Origin: Thiohalospira sp046546335
Lineage (GTDB): Bacteria; Pseudomonadota; Gammaproteobacteria; Thiohalospirales; Thiohalospiraceae
Assembly: GCF_046546335.1 (NCBI RefSeq)
Contig: NZ_JBKGYA010000034.1
Reading direction: 5' to 3' (one strand)
Length of the DNA: 14,340 bases
In this document: positions 1-7,283 of the stretch, piece after piece
Layout of the letters: each line of letters opens with the position of its first letter
How positions within the stretch are numbered: position 1 is the first letter of the stretch
Translations under genes and position numbers: made by a program
The notes under the pieces: generated by a model
What the model was told of the DNA's origin: nothing
Databases searched by the model: none
Seen by the model: the letters and a program-made list of their open reading frames with translations, nothing else

Positions 1-78
1 CGCCGCCTGGACGACGCCCTCTACGCCGCCAAGAGCGGCGGCCGCAACCGGGTGGAGCTCTCCGCACCCCCTCAGTAG
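1..78 (+). CDS. C-terminal end of a GGDEF (diguanylate cyclase-like) protein, 5' truncated
   Basis: The window opens inside a reading frame that ends in TAG at 76-78. The 25 visible residues contain DDALYAAKSGGRNRV, the hallmark end of GGDEF domains: a D-x-ALY-x-AK helix followed by the GRN turn. GGDEF domains make cyclic di-GMP from two GTP, but the active-site loop lies outside the window, so activity cannot be judged. The last seven bases of the gene overlap the end of the convergent rhomboid gene. A second, complete GGDEF protein lies at 9564-10535. The family call is fairly sure; whether this one is an active cyclase is unknown. Confidence 0.75.
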   Translation, partial: RRLDDALYAAKSGGRNRVELSAPPQ

Positions 79-713
79 TGTGGCACCCGGTCCCGCCAGG
101 CCAGCAGCAGTACCCCGCCGAAGAGCATCCCCCCCAGATGGGCGAAGTGGGCGACCCCGGCCTGGGTGCCGGTGACGCCCAGCCACAGCTCCACGGCGCC
201 GAAGATCAGCACGAACCACTTGGCCCTCAGCGGGATGGGCGGGAAGAGCAGTACCAGCCGCTGGTTGGGCCAGGTGACGCCGAAGGCCAGCAGGACCCCG
301 AAGACGCCGCCGGAGGCGCCCACCGTGGGGTGCACGTCGCTCCCGGCCGAGACCACCAGCAGCTGGACCAGCCCCGCCCCGGCGATACAGACCAGGAAGT
401 AGAAGGCGAAGCGCCGCGGACCCCAGGCATTGGCCAGCGGCACGCCGAACATCCACAGGGCGAAGAGGTTCACGAAGAGGTGGAAGGGCCCGCCGTGGAG
501 GAAGCCGTAGGTCAGCAGCTGCCACCAGTGGAACTCCGGCACGGCCATGGGCCCATCGGGCGTCATCACCGTCGTCGGCGCCTCCAGCGGCCACAGGGCG
601 AAGAGCCGGAAGAGCTCGGGGAAGCCCCCCTGCACCAGGAACAGCGCCCCGTTGGCGACCAGCAGGGCGAGGATCACCGGCGGGAAGGGATCGAAGGGGC
701 GGGCGGGTCGCAT
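72..713 (-). CDS. Rhomboid family intramembrane serine protease
   Basis: This 213-residue protein, about usual length for a compact bacterial rhomboid, should cleave membrane-protein substrates within the lipid bilayer. The catalytic dyad is visible: Ser134 in GASGG and His192 in AHLGG. The oxyanion-hole and TM2 motif residues H73, H78 and N82 (HGGPFHLFVNLF) match H145, H150 and N154 of E. coli GlpG. About six hydrophobic segments are apparent: near residues 12-28, 66-92, 101-122, 131-147, 163-180 and 186-206. There is no extra cytoplasmic domain such as that of GlpG. The ATG at 713 is preceded on the minus strand by GGAGAG at good spacing. The gene converges on the GGDEF fragment and overlaps it by 7 bp. 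All expected active-site residues are present; the substrate is unknown. Confidence 0.93.
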   Translation of the reverse strand: MRPARPFDPFPPVILALLVANGALFLVQGGFPELFRLFALWPLEAPTTVMTPDGPMAVPEFHWWQLLTYGFLHGGPFHLFVNLFALWMFGVPLANAWGPRRFAFYFLVCIAGAGLVQLLVVSAGSDVHPTVGASGGVFGVLLAFGVTWPNQRLVLLFPPIPLRAKWFVLIFGAVELWLGVTGTQAGVAHFAHLGGMLFGGVLLLAWRDRVPHY

Positions 714-810
714 GGCACTCTCCGCGGGGACCGGTGCTGCATGGTAGCAGACCGTTGAGCCCCGGCGCCGCGGTCACCATACTCCGGTCAAGGGGTCCGC
801 ATACTCGGGG

Positions 811-920
811 GCGGTCGATGCCAGTCCCTGATACCCGATACGCCGTGAAGACGTCCCTGTCGGCTCGACGGCAGCATCCCTGCTGCCGACGATCGGGTAT
901 CAGGGACTGGCACCGACCGC
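811..920. repeat. Large nested inverted repeat (cruciform- or REP-like element)
   Basis: The arms 819-839 and 892-912 are perfect 21-bp inverted repeats (agtccctgatacccgat within the left arm). After one mismatch they extend by seven more pairs, giving 29-nt arms at 811-839 and 892-920. The interior contains a second hairpin: 869-876 pairs perfectly with 881-888 (cggcagca / tgctgccg) around a tccc loop. The word tccctg recurs at 825, 854 and 878, and ccctgatac appears again at 950-958. The 714-987 stretch has no convincing coding frame. Structurally it resembles a dispersed extragenic palindrome or a short non-autonomous element with terminal inverted repeats. I cannot tell which from one copy. 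There is no T-run to suggest a simple terminator. Confidence 0.8.
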
Positions 921-987
921 GAGTCCCTTTCGAACCAGGTAGGTGGACGCCCTGATACTTCGGTAAGGCCCCTTCCCCGGAGGCGAC

Positions 988-1329
988 ATGGTGACCCTGC
1001 CCGAGACCCTGGCGGCCTGGGACCGCGACGACCTCGAGGCCGTCTTCACCCGGGAGCTGGCTGCCGTGGATCGCGACGAGCTGCCCCTGCAGGCGGGGCT
1101 GACCCGGACCCAGCGCGCCATGGACGACCCGGTGACCGCCACCCTCCTGAGCCGCGAGGCGGGGCCCGACCGCCTCCACCTGCGCGCCGGGCTCTTCTAC
1201 ACCGGGATGGATATCGGCTGCAGCTGTGCCGACGACCCGACTCCCGTGGAGCCGGAGCCGGAGTACTGCACCGTCGCCGTGACCATCGACCGCGCCAGCG
1301 GCGAGGCGCGCATCCAGCTGGTCGAGTGA
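988..1329 (+). CDS. Small conserved hypothetical protein with CxC motif
   Basis: This 113-residue soluble protein has no signal peptide or membrane segment. The ATG at 988 follows a clear GGAGG at 979-983. The N-terminal half (residues 4-60) is predicted helical and acidic. The C-terminal half carries the distinctive string YTGMDIGCSCADDPTP with Cys78 and Cys80, a third cysteine at 94, and a closing beta-like segment (CTVAVTIDRASGEARIQL). I recall similar short proteins with a GCSCADDPTP signature in gammaproteobacteria, but none with a known function. The three cysteines could bind a metal or form a disulfide, which is inference. It lies just downstream of the 811-920 palindrome and upstream of the nitrogen-regulated promoter of the Amt fusion, but no functional link is shown. 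Confidence 0.8.
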   Translation: MVTLPETLAAWDRDDLEAVFTRELAAVDRDELPLQAGLTRTQRAMDDPVTATLLSREAGPDRLHLRAGLFYTGMDIGCSCADDPTPVEPEPEYCTVAVTIDRASGEARIQLVE

Positions 1330-1351
1330 GGGGGCGCCAGCGGCACTCACC

Positions 1352-1368
1352 CGCACTACGACGGTGCA
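1352..1368 (+). promoter_or_regulatory. Probable NtrC (nitrogen regulator) enhancer site
   Basis: The 17-bp sequence cgcactacgacggtgca fits the NtrC dyad TGCACC-N5-GGTGCA at 10 of 12 defined positions, including the full GCAC-N7-GTGC core. Its centre lies about 118 bp upstream of the start point predicted from the sigma-54 promoter at 1453-1467, a usual distance for an NtrC enhancer. It would tie the downstream ammonium transporter-chemoreceptor fusion to nitrogen limitation. Confidence 0.6.
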
Positions 1369-1452
1369 TGTCGGGCCCCGTGACGGGGCAAGGCGTCCAC
1401 CCCCGGAACGCGTCCTGTCCATAAGATACTGCCGAGCGAGCACTCTTTCCCC

Positions 1453-1467
1453 TGGCACACCCCTTGC
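1453..1467 (+). promoter_or_regulatory. Sigma-54 (RpoN) -24/-12 promoter of the Amt-MCP gene
   Basis: The sequence tggcacaccccttgc matches TGGCAC-N5-TTGC exactly, with the invariant GG (1454-1455) and GC (1466-1467) separated by ten bases. Transcription would start near 1478, leaving a leader of about 60 nt before the ATG at 1540. The NtrC-like box upstream supplies the activator site that sigma-54 requires. Ammonium transporter genes are classic NtrC/sigma-54 targets, so site and gene agree. Confidence 0.8.
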
Positions 1468-1539
1468 CCCTGAGCCGCCAGCCGCCCGAGAAGCGGCACC
1501 GAAAAACGCGCGACAAACGGCTCTACAAGGGGGTAATCC

Positions 1540-3780
1540 ATGCGTCCATCCCGACGGCTGCTGCCGCTGGCCGCCCTGGTCGTCACGCCCGCCGCCTCCG
1601 CGGCGGAGGCGACGGTCCAGGAGCATCTCGACCTGGTCTGGATCCTGGTCTCCGCTGCCCTGGTCTTCCTCATGCAGGCCGGCTTCGCCGCCCTGGAGAC
1701 CGGGATGGTGCGGGCCAAGAACACCATCAACGTCGCCATCAAGAACGCCGGCGACTTCATCGCCGCGAGCCTGCTCTTCTGGCTCACCGGCTACGCCCTG
1801 ATGTTCGGCCCCTCCCTGGCCGGCTGGTGGGGCACCGGCGGCTTCGCCCTGGCCGGGGTCACCGAGCCGGCGGATCTCGCCTTCTTCCTCTTCCAGCTGG
1901 TCTTCGCGGGGACCGCCGCCACCATCGTCTCCGGGGCGGTCTCCGAGCGCATGCGCTTCAAGTCCTACATCGTCGTCTCCGCCTTCGTCTCCGGGTTCAT
2001 CTATCCGGTCTCCGGCCACTGGGTCTGGGGTGACGGAGGCTGGCTGGCCGACGCCGGCTTCGTCGACTTCGCCGGCTCCACCGTCGTCCACGCCCTGGGC
2101 GGCTGGGTGGGGCTGGCCGGCGCGATGCTGCTGGGGCCGCGCCTGGACCGCTTCGACGACCACGGCGAGCCGCGGGAGATCCCGCCCCACAACCTGCTGC
2201 TCACCACCCTGGGGGTCTTCATCCTCTGGTTCGGCTGGTTCGGCTTCAACGGCGGCAGCACCCTGGTGGCCGACGGCAGCATCGCCGGGGTCCTGGTGAA
2301 CACCACCCTGGCCGCCGCAGCCGGCGGCATGGCCGCCATGCTCGCCAGCCAGGCGGTGAACGGCGATGTGGTGGTCCCCCGGGTGCTCAACGGGATCCTG
2401 GGCGGCCTGGTGGGGATCACCGCCGGGGCGGCAGTGGTGGGGCCCGCCGGCGCCGTCTTCCTGGGGGCCGGCGGCGGCCTGGTCGCCTACGCCGGCGAGG
2501 CCTTCCTGCTCCGGGTGCTCCGGGTGGACGACCCCGTGGGGGCGGTCCCGGTGCACGCCTTCGCCGGCGTCTGGGGGACGGTCGCCCTGGCGCTGGTGGC
2601 CCCGGCGGCCGAGCTGCCCGCCGGCAGCGCCCTGGGTCAGCTCGGCGTCCAGCTCCTGGGCATCCTCGCCGTGGCGGTCTGGGGGCTGGGCATGGGGCTG
2701 GTCCTCTTCGGCCTGCTGCGCGCCGCCGGCTGGCTGCGGGTGCCGCCGGAGGACGAGCGGGTCGGTCTCAACGTCAGCGAGCACGGCGCCCGGACGGTCT
2801 GGCTGGAGACCATGCGCACCATGCAGTCCATCGCCGAGGACGGCGATCTCACCCGTCGCGCGGAGGTGGAGATCGGTACCGAGGCGGGGGAGACCGCGCA
2901 GGTCTTCAACCGCCTGCTGGACGAGTTCCAGTCGAGCATGCGGCTCTTCCGCGACAACAGCGCCGAGCTGGCCGCCCACGCCGGCCAGCTCACCAGCGTC
3001 GCCGGGGAGACCGGCGAGGGCATGGGCCGCCAGCGAGAGGAGACCGGTCGCATCGCCACCGCCACCGGCCAGCTCGCCGAGAGCGTCAGCGAGGTGGCCG
3101 CCAATGCCGCCCACGCCGCCGAGGCGGCGCGCGGGGCCGACGACGAGGCCGGGGAGGCGCGGGCGGTGATGGAGCGCACCGAGGGGGCCATCAACGACCT
3201 CGCCCGGCGGGTGGAGGAGGCCGGCGAGGTCATCGACCAGGTGGCCGCGCGCAGCGAGCGCATCGGCGGCGTCCTGGCGGTGATCCGCGACATCGCCGAG
3301 CAGACCAACCTGCTGGCCCTCAACGCCGCCATCGAGGCCGCCCGGGCCGGCCACGAGGGCCGGGGCTTCGCCGTGGTCGCCGAGGAGGTCCGCGCCCTCT
3401 CGCAACGGACCCAGGAATCCACCGCCGAGATCCGCGGGATCATCGAGGAGCTCCAGGCCGGTGCCGGGGAGGCTGCCCGCGCCATGGCCGAGGGCCGCGA
3501 GCGCGGTGCGGCCAGCGTGACCGAGGCGCAGCAGGCCCGGCAGCGGCTGGAGGCCATCGCCGACCGCGTCGCCGAGATGGAGACCCTCAACGACCGCATC
3601 GCCTCCGCCGCCGAGGAGCAGGGCCAGGTGAGTCGGGATATCGACGAGAACGTCGCCGGCATCCACCGCGAGGCGGAGGGCGCCGCCGGGGGCGCCGAGC
3701 AGGCCCACGCCAGCAGCCGCGCCCTGGCGGAGATGGCGGAGACCCTGCGCGGGGACGTGGCGCGCTACCGCGTGGCGTAG
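1540..3780 (+). CDS. Ammonium transporter (Amt)-chemoreceptor (MCP) fusion protein
   Basis: This 746-residue fusion begins with a signal-like segment (1-22) as in AmtB, then a full Amt domain (about 27-410, 11 predicted membrane spans). The pore residues are kept: D176 (AmtB D160), twin histidines H184 and H339, Phe gate F122 and F236, W163 and S240 at the outer ammonium site. The Amt tail motif LRVPPEDERVGLNVSEHGA is present at 399-417. A HAMP-like helix with a GDLT turn follows (about 421-466), then a long cytoplasmic coiled coil with the MCP hairpin tip near 583-604 (AEQTNLLALNAAIEAARAG), ending at 746 without an NWETF-type tail. The product is therefore predicted to bind or conduct ammonium and signal to CheA/CheW. 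The ATG at 1540 has a strong AAGGGGG at 1527-1533. No glnK or che gene is adjacent. Whether transport is retained is unknown. Confidence 0.95.
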   Translation: MRPSRRLLPLAALVVTPAASAAEATVQEHLDLVWILVSAALVFLMQAGFAALETGMVRAKNTINVAIKNAGDFIAASLLFWLTGYALMFGPSLAGWWGTGGFALAGVTEPADLAFFLFQLVFAGTAATIVSGAVSERMRFKSYIVVSAFVSGFIYPVSGHWVWGDGGWLADAGFVDFAGSTVVHALGGWVGLAGAMLLGPRLDRFDDHGEPREIPPHNLLLTTLGVFILWFGWFGFNGGSTLVADGSIAGVLVNTTLAAAAGGMAAMLASQAVNGDVVVPRVLNGILGGLVGITAGAAVVGPAGAVFLGAGGGLVAYAGEAFLLRVLRVDDPVGAVPVHAFAGVWGTVALALVAPAAELPAGSALGQLGVQLLGILAVAVWGLGMGLVLFGLLRAAGWLRVPPEDERVGLNVSEHGARTVWLETMRTMQSIAEDGDLTRRAEVEIGTEAGETAQVFNRLLDEFQSSMRLFRDNSAELAAHAGQLTSVAGETGEGMGRQREETGRIATATGQLAESVSEVAANAAHAAEAARGADDEAGEARAVMERTEGAINDLARRVEEAGEVIDQVAARSERIGGVLAVIRDIAEQTNLLALNAAIEAARAGHEGRGFAVVAEEVRALSQRTQESTAEIRGIIEELQAGAGEAARAMAEGRERGAASVTEAQQARQRLEAIADRVAEMETLNDRIASAAEEQGQVSRDIDENVAGIHREAEGAAGGAEQAHASSRALAEMAETLRGDVARYRVA

Positions 3781-3783
3781 GGC

Positions 3784-4020
3784 TCAGGGGCAGCCGAAGT
3801 GGAGGCGGCGGTAGGCGTCCACCACCTCGCGCAGGCTGTTGCGTACCTGTTCCACCTGGCCCATGCCCCATTCGCCCCGGGCCCGCTCCAGATAGGCCAG
3901 GGCCTCGGGGTGGAAGAGGGCGCGCTTGGCCTCCAGCGCCTCCAGGTGGTGGCCCAGTCCACCCAGGCCGGCCTGGTCCAGGTCTGCCTCCAGGGCGGCG
4001 ATCCGTTCTTCCAGTGACAT
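3784..4020 (-). CDS. Small helical hypothetical protein
   Basis: This 78-residue protein is hydrophilic and mostly helical, with no membrane segment. Residues 1-18 (SLEERIAALEADL) and 25-65 look amphipathic, suggesting a short coiled coil or helical bundle. I do not recognise the family. I chose the ATG at 4020 over an upstream one at 4164 because the longer form would run antisense through the start of the STAND gene with a low-complexity Arg/Ser-rich N-terminus. GAGAG lies upstream of the chosen start at usable spacing. It converges on the Amt-MCP gene with only 3 bp between stop codons and is divergent from the STAND regulator with 67 bp between starts. A role in that regulator's circuit is possible but unsupported. 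Confidence 0.65.
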   Translation of the reverse strand: MSLEERIAALEADLDQAGLGGLGHHLEALEAKRALFHPEALAYLERARGEWGMGQVEQVRNSLREVVDAYRRLHFGCP

Positions 4021-4050
4021 GGTTCTCTCGCTCCGGCACTTCGGGCGCGG

Positions 4051-4057
4051 TAGTCTA
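4051..4057. promoter_or_regulatory. Possible shared -10 element between divergent genes
   Basis: The near-palindrome tagtcta reads as TAGTCT on the plus strand and TAGACT on the minus strand. Each is 3-4 of 6 to TATAAT and each would give a leader of about 25 nt to its gene (4088 plus, 4020 minus). No good -35 hexamer is seen on either side, so this is a weak call. Confidence 0.25.
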
Positions 4058-4087
4058 ACCCAAAGGCTGGCAGCGAGCATCGCGGGT

Positions 4088-7000
4088 ATGGGCGAGAGCG
4101 GGGCGGTACGGCTGAGGCGGGAGCGGCTGGAGGCGTTGTGCGACGAGGTGACCCCGCGCGCCACCCTCTGGCTGGCGGCGGCAGGGGGCTACGGCAAGAC
4201 CACCCTGGTGGAGGAGTGGGCCGGGGTGCGCCAGCGGGCGCTGCTGCGGATCGCCGTTCCCGCCGGCGGGCTGACCGCCGGCGACCTCTTCCTGGAGCTG
4301 GCCGCTGCCGCCCGGCCCCACCGCCATCCCGATGCCACCCCCCTGCCGGCCTTCGCCGCCGACTACCACGCCGCCCCGGCCGTCTTCGCCGCGACCTTCG
4401 TGGAGACCCTGGCGCGCCAGCTGCGGACCCCGGCGGTCCTGGCCCTGGACGACCTCCACCACCTCGCCGTCGACGATCCCCTCCACCCCCTCCTCGCGAC
4501 CCTGGCGGAGACGGCGGTGGCCCACGGCCTACCGGTCATCGCCGCCAGCCGCGGCGAGCCGGCGCCGGACTGGGCGGCGCTCCGGGGCCGCGGGGGGCTG
4601 CGCGTGGTGGACGAGGGGGAACTCGGCTTCGATCCGGAGGAGGTGGCGGCCTTCCTGGCCACCCACGGGGTGCCCCCGGGGCAGGCCGATGCCTGGTGGC
4701 AGGTCACCCGGGGATGGGCGGCCGGGCTGGTCCTGCTGCTGGAGCAGTACCGGCGGACCGGCCAGTCGGAACCCACGGAGCTGGCGCGGCGCCCGCTGGC
4801 CGACTGGTTTCTGGGCGAGGTCTTCGCCCCCCTGGAACCCGAGGATCGCCGGCTCCTGGCGCTGGCCAGCATCCCGACGGAGCTCGAGGCGACGGTGACC
4901 GCCGAGGTGACCGGGATGGCGGATGCCCCGGAGCGGCTGGCCCGCCTGTGTCAGGAACACGCCTTCCTGCACGCCCTGGGGGCCGGGCGCTATCGCCTCC
5001 ACGATCTCTTCCGCGACTTCCTCCGGGAACGCGCCCTCGCCGAGGCCGGGGGGACGACGAGGGAGTGGCTGCGCGCCTGGGCCCGCGCCCTCTGGGCCGG
5101 CGGGGAGTGGAACCAGGCCGCGGCCCTGTTCATCGAGGCGGGCGACGAGGAGGGGCTGGTCGCGGGGATCCGGGAGGCCGCGCCCACGCTGGTCCAGACC
5201 GGGCGCGGCGAGAACCTGTATGCCTGGCTCCGGGCGGTGCCGGAGGCGCGGCGCCGGGCCGATCCCGAGCTCCTCCTGTGGGAGGGGATGGGGCTCATCC
5301 TCTTCGACACCCGGGCCGCTCGGGCGCTGCTGGGCAGTGCCTGGTCGAGCCTGGCGGAGGCGGGCGCCCACGTGCCCATGGCCATCGCCTGGGTGGGGAT
5401 CGTCGACTCCATCTGGCTGGAGTGGGCCCACGTCTCCGAGTACGAGCCCTGGATCGACGAGTTCTACCGCTTCGAGGCGGACTTCCGGCGGGAGCTGCCG
5501 CCGGCCCTCTGGTTCACCGTCCTGCGCGGGATCCTGGCGGCCATCGGCTACGGCCGCCCCCTGAGCCCCGACCTGGGCCGCTGGGAGCGGGAGGCGGAGG
5601 AGGCGCTCACCGGCGACATGCCGGATACCGAGCGGGTGATGCTGGCCAGTCAGCTGATGTACCTGAATACCTGGCAGTTCGGCCGACGGGACAGGGCCAG
5701 CCGGGTCATGGCCATCATGGGGCGGCGCCCCGAGGCCGTGGCCGGCGCCTCCCCGCTGGCGCGCTGCCTCTGGGCCACCTTTACCGCCCTCTGGAAGCTC
5801 CTGTTCGAGGGGGACGAGGCCGGCTGTCTCGCCGACGCGGCGGAGGGGCGGGCGATCATCCGCCGCCACGGCATCGGCACCTGGGACGACGCCGTGCCGC
5901 CGCTGCAGGCGGCGGTCTGCTTCGAGGATCGTGCCGCCCTCGATGATTGGATGGAGTGGTTCCTGCGCAGCGACTGCAAGGCGGATCGCCCCTTCTACAC
6001 GACCTTCCAGGCCCACTTCATGGCGGCCCGGGCGTGGCTCAACGGCCACGTCCACGAGGCCGCGGGCCACGCCCGCCAGAGCCTGGAGGCGGCGGAACGC
6101 CACGGCTCGGTGGTGATCTTCGCCGGCTTCCGGGCCCTGCTGGCGGCGGTCCTGGCGGAGTCCGGGGAGCGGCACGAGGCGCTGCGGGAGGCGGCGCGTG
6201 CGCGCCGGATGGCCCGGGGCTTCCCCAGCGATTTCCTGGCCATGATGGTCTATCTGCCCCTGGCCCGGATCCCGCTGCTGGCGGGGCGACGCCAGCGGGC
6301 GCTGCCCGCCCTGCGGCGGGCCTTCGAGGCGGGGTCGCGACAGGGGCTGCTCTTCCCCTTCATGGTCCGCCACCGGGAGCTGGCGGTGCTCTGCGCCACG
6401 GCCCTGGAGCACGACCTCACCCCCGATTATGTTCGCTGGCTGGTGGCGCGCCTGGATCTGGCCCCGCCGGGCACGCCGGAGCTGCGTGCCGTCTGGCCCT
6501 GGCGCTGCTGCATCACCCTGCTGGGTCGACTCGCCATCACCGTGGACGGGGAGCCCCGCGAGGCCGGCGGGCGCTCCCGGGCGCGCCTCCACGCCCTGCT
6601 CTCGGAGCTGGTGCTGGCCGGGCGGGCCGGCCTCTTCCGGGAGGAGCTGGCGGCGCGGCTGTGGCCGGACAGTCCGCCGGCGCGGGCGCTGAACAGCCTG
6701 GACGTGGCCCTGCACCGGTTGCGCGAACACCTGGGCGGCAGCACGACGGTGACCGTCACCGGCGGCCGGGTGGCCCTCAACAGCGACCGCGTCCACGTCG
6801 ACCTCTGGGAATTCGAGGACCTGGCGGCCGCCGTCCCCCGCCTGGAGCGGACCGGCCTGGAGCGCGCCATGGCGCTCTACACCGGCCCCCCGGACCTGGT
6901 GACCACCGATGACCTGGCTGCCGATCTCCGGGCCGGGGAGGTGACCACCGCCTTCGAACGGGTGGCGGCCCGGCTGGGCCGGCTGCTGGAGGCGGAGGAG

Positions 7001-7222
7001 CCGGAGGCGGCTGCCCGACACTACCGCCTCAGCCTGGCCCGCGCCCCCCTGGCGGAGCCGCTGTGGGCCGGCCTGTTGCGTAGCGAGGCGCACTGCGGGG
7101 GGCGCGTCGCCCTGGAGAGGGCGCGGCGACTGCTGGAGCGGCAGTACGAGCAGGAGCTGGGCATGGGGCCCCCGGCCGAGCTGATCGATCTCCATCAACG
7201 GCTGGCGACAGGGGTTCCGTAA
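4088..7222 (+). CDS. STAND-type ATPase transcriptional regulator with C-terminal winged helix and BTAD
   Basis: This 1044-residue regulator has a MalT-like front end. The Walker A loop is GGYGKTT at 33-39, Walker B is LALDDLHHL near 118-126, and the conserved GWAAGL is at 209-214. A long helical, TPR-like region follows (about 320-800). The usual LuxR helix-turn-helix is absent. Instead the protein ends in an OmpR/SARP-like winged helix (about 808-908, starting ITLLGRLAITVDGE) and a bacterial transcriptional activator domain (BTAD, about 909-1040). Such proteins are thought to use nucleotide-driven oligomerisation to switch DNA binding; the ligand is unknown. I chose ATG 4088 because family members begin shortly before an R-x-RL helix and the P-loop. 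An in-frame ATG at 4019 is possible but has no SD site. A LuxR-type gene follows after 61 bp on the same strand. Confidence 0.88.
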   Translation: MGESGAVRLRRERLEALCDEVTPRATLWLAAAGGYGKTTLVEEWAGVRQRALLRIAVPAGGLTAGDLFLELAAAARPHRHPDATPLPAFAADYHAAPAVFAATFVETLARQLRTPAVLALDDLHHLAVDDPLHPLLATLAETAVAHGLPVIAASRGEPAPDWAALRGRGGLRVVDEGELGFDPEEVAAFLATHGVPPGQADAWWQVTRGWAAGLVLLLEQYRRTGQSEPTELARRPLADWFLGEVFAPLEPEDRRLLALASIPTELEATVTAEVTGMADAPERLARLCQEHAFLHALGAGRYRLHDLFRDFLRERALAEAGGTTREWLRAWARALWAGGEWNQAAALFIEAGDEEGLVAGIREAAPTLVQTGRGENLYAWLRAVPEARRRADPELLLWEGMGLILFDTRAARALLGSAWSSLAEAGAHVPMAIAWVGIVDSIWLEWAHVSEYEPWIDEFYRFEADFRRELPPALWFTVLRGILAAIGYGRPLSPDLGRWEREAEEALTGDMPDTERVMLASQLMYLNTWQFGRRDRASRVMAIMGRRPEAVAGASPLARCLWATFTALWKLLFEGDEAGCLADAAEGRAIIRRHGIGTWDDAVPPLQAAVCFEDRAALDDWMEWFLRSDCKADRPFYTTFQAHFMAARAWLNGHVHEAAGHARQSLEAAERHGSVVIFAGFRALLAAVLAESGERHEALREAARARRMARGFPSDFLAMMVYLPLARIPLLAGRRQRALPALRRAFEAGSRQGLLFPFMVRHRELAVLCATALEHDLTPDYVRWLVARLDLAPPGTPELRAVWPWRCCITLLGRLAITVDGEPREAGGRSRARLHALLSELVLAGRAGLFREELAARLWPDSPPARALNSLDVALHRLREHLGGSTTVTVTGGRVALNSDRVHVDLWEFEDLAAAVPRLERTGLERAMALYTGPPDLVTTDDLAADLRAGEVTTAFERVAARLGRLLEAEEPEAAARHYRLSLARAPLAEPLWAGLLRSEAHCGGRVALERARRLLERQYEQELGMGPPAELIDLHQRLATGVP

Positions 7223-7283
7223 GGCCGGTGTAAGGTGTCCCTGCTCTACTTCTTCTATCATGGAGGAAGGGGAGGAGTCCGGC

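Noticed and set aside
811..920. Integron attC site
   Set aside because: The size fits, but the GTTRRRY/RYYYAAC core sites are absent and no integrase or cassette array is present.
908..922. A second TGGCAC that might begin a sigma-54 promoter
   Set aside because: It is part of the palindrome arm and has no GC at the -12 position at the required ten-base spacing.
921..945. tRNA-like T-arm (tttcgaacc)
   Set aside because: No acceptor, D or anticodon stem can be folded around it.
3784..4164. Longer 126-residue version of the minus-strand small protein
   Set aside because: The extra 48 residues are Ser/Arg-rich, lie antisense to the STAND start and have no ribosome site. The ATG at 4020 is better placed.
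7256..7261. TATCAT as a -10 for the LuxR-type gene
   Set aside because: It matches 5/6 but has no -35, and transcription would begin almost at the SD site. Co-transcription with the STAND gene is equally likely.
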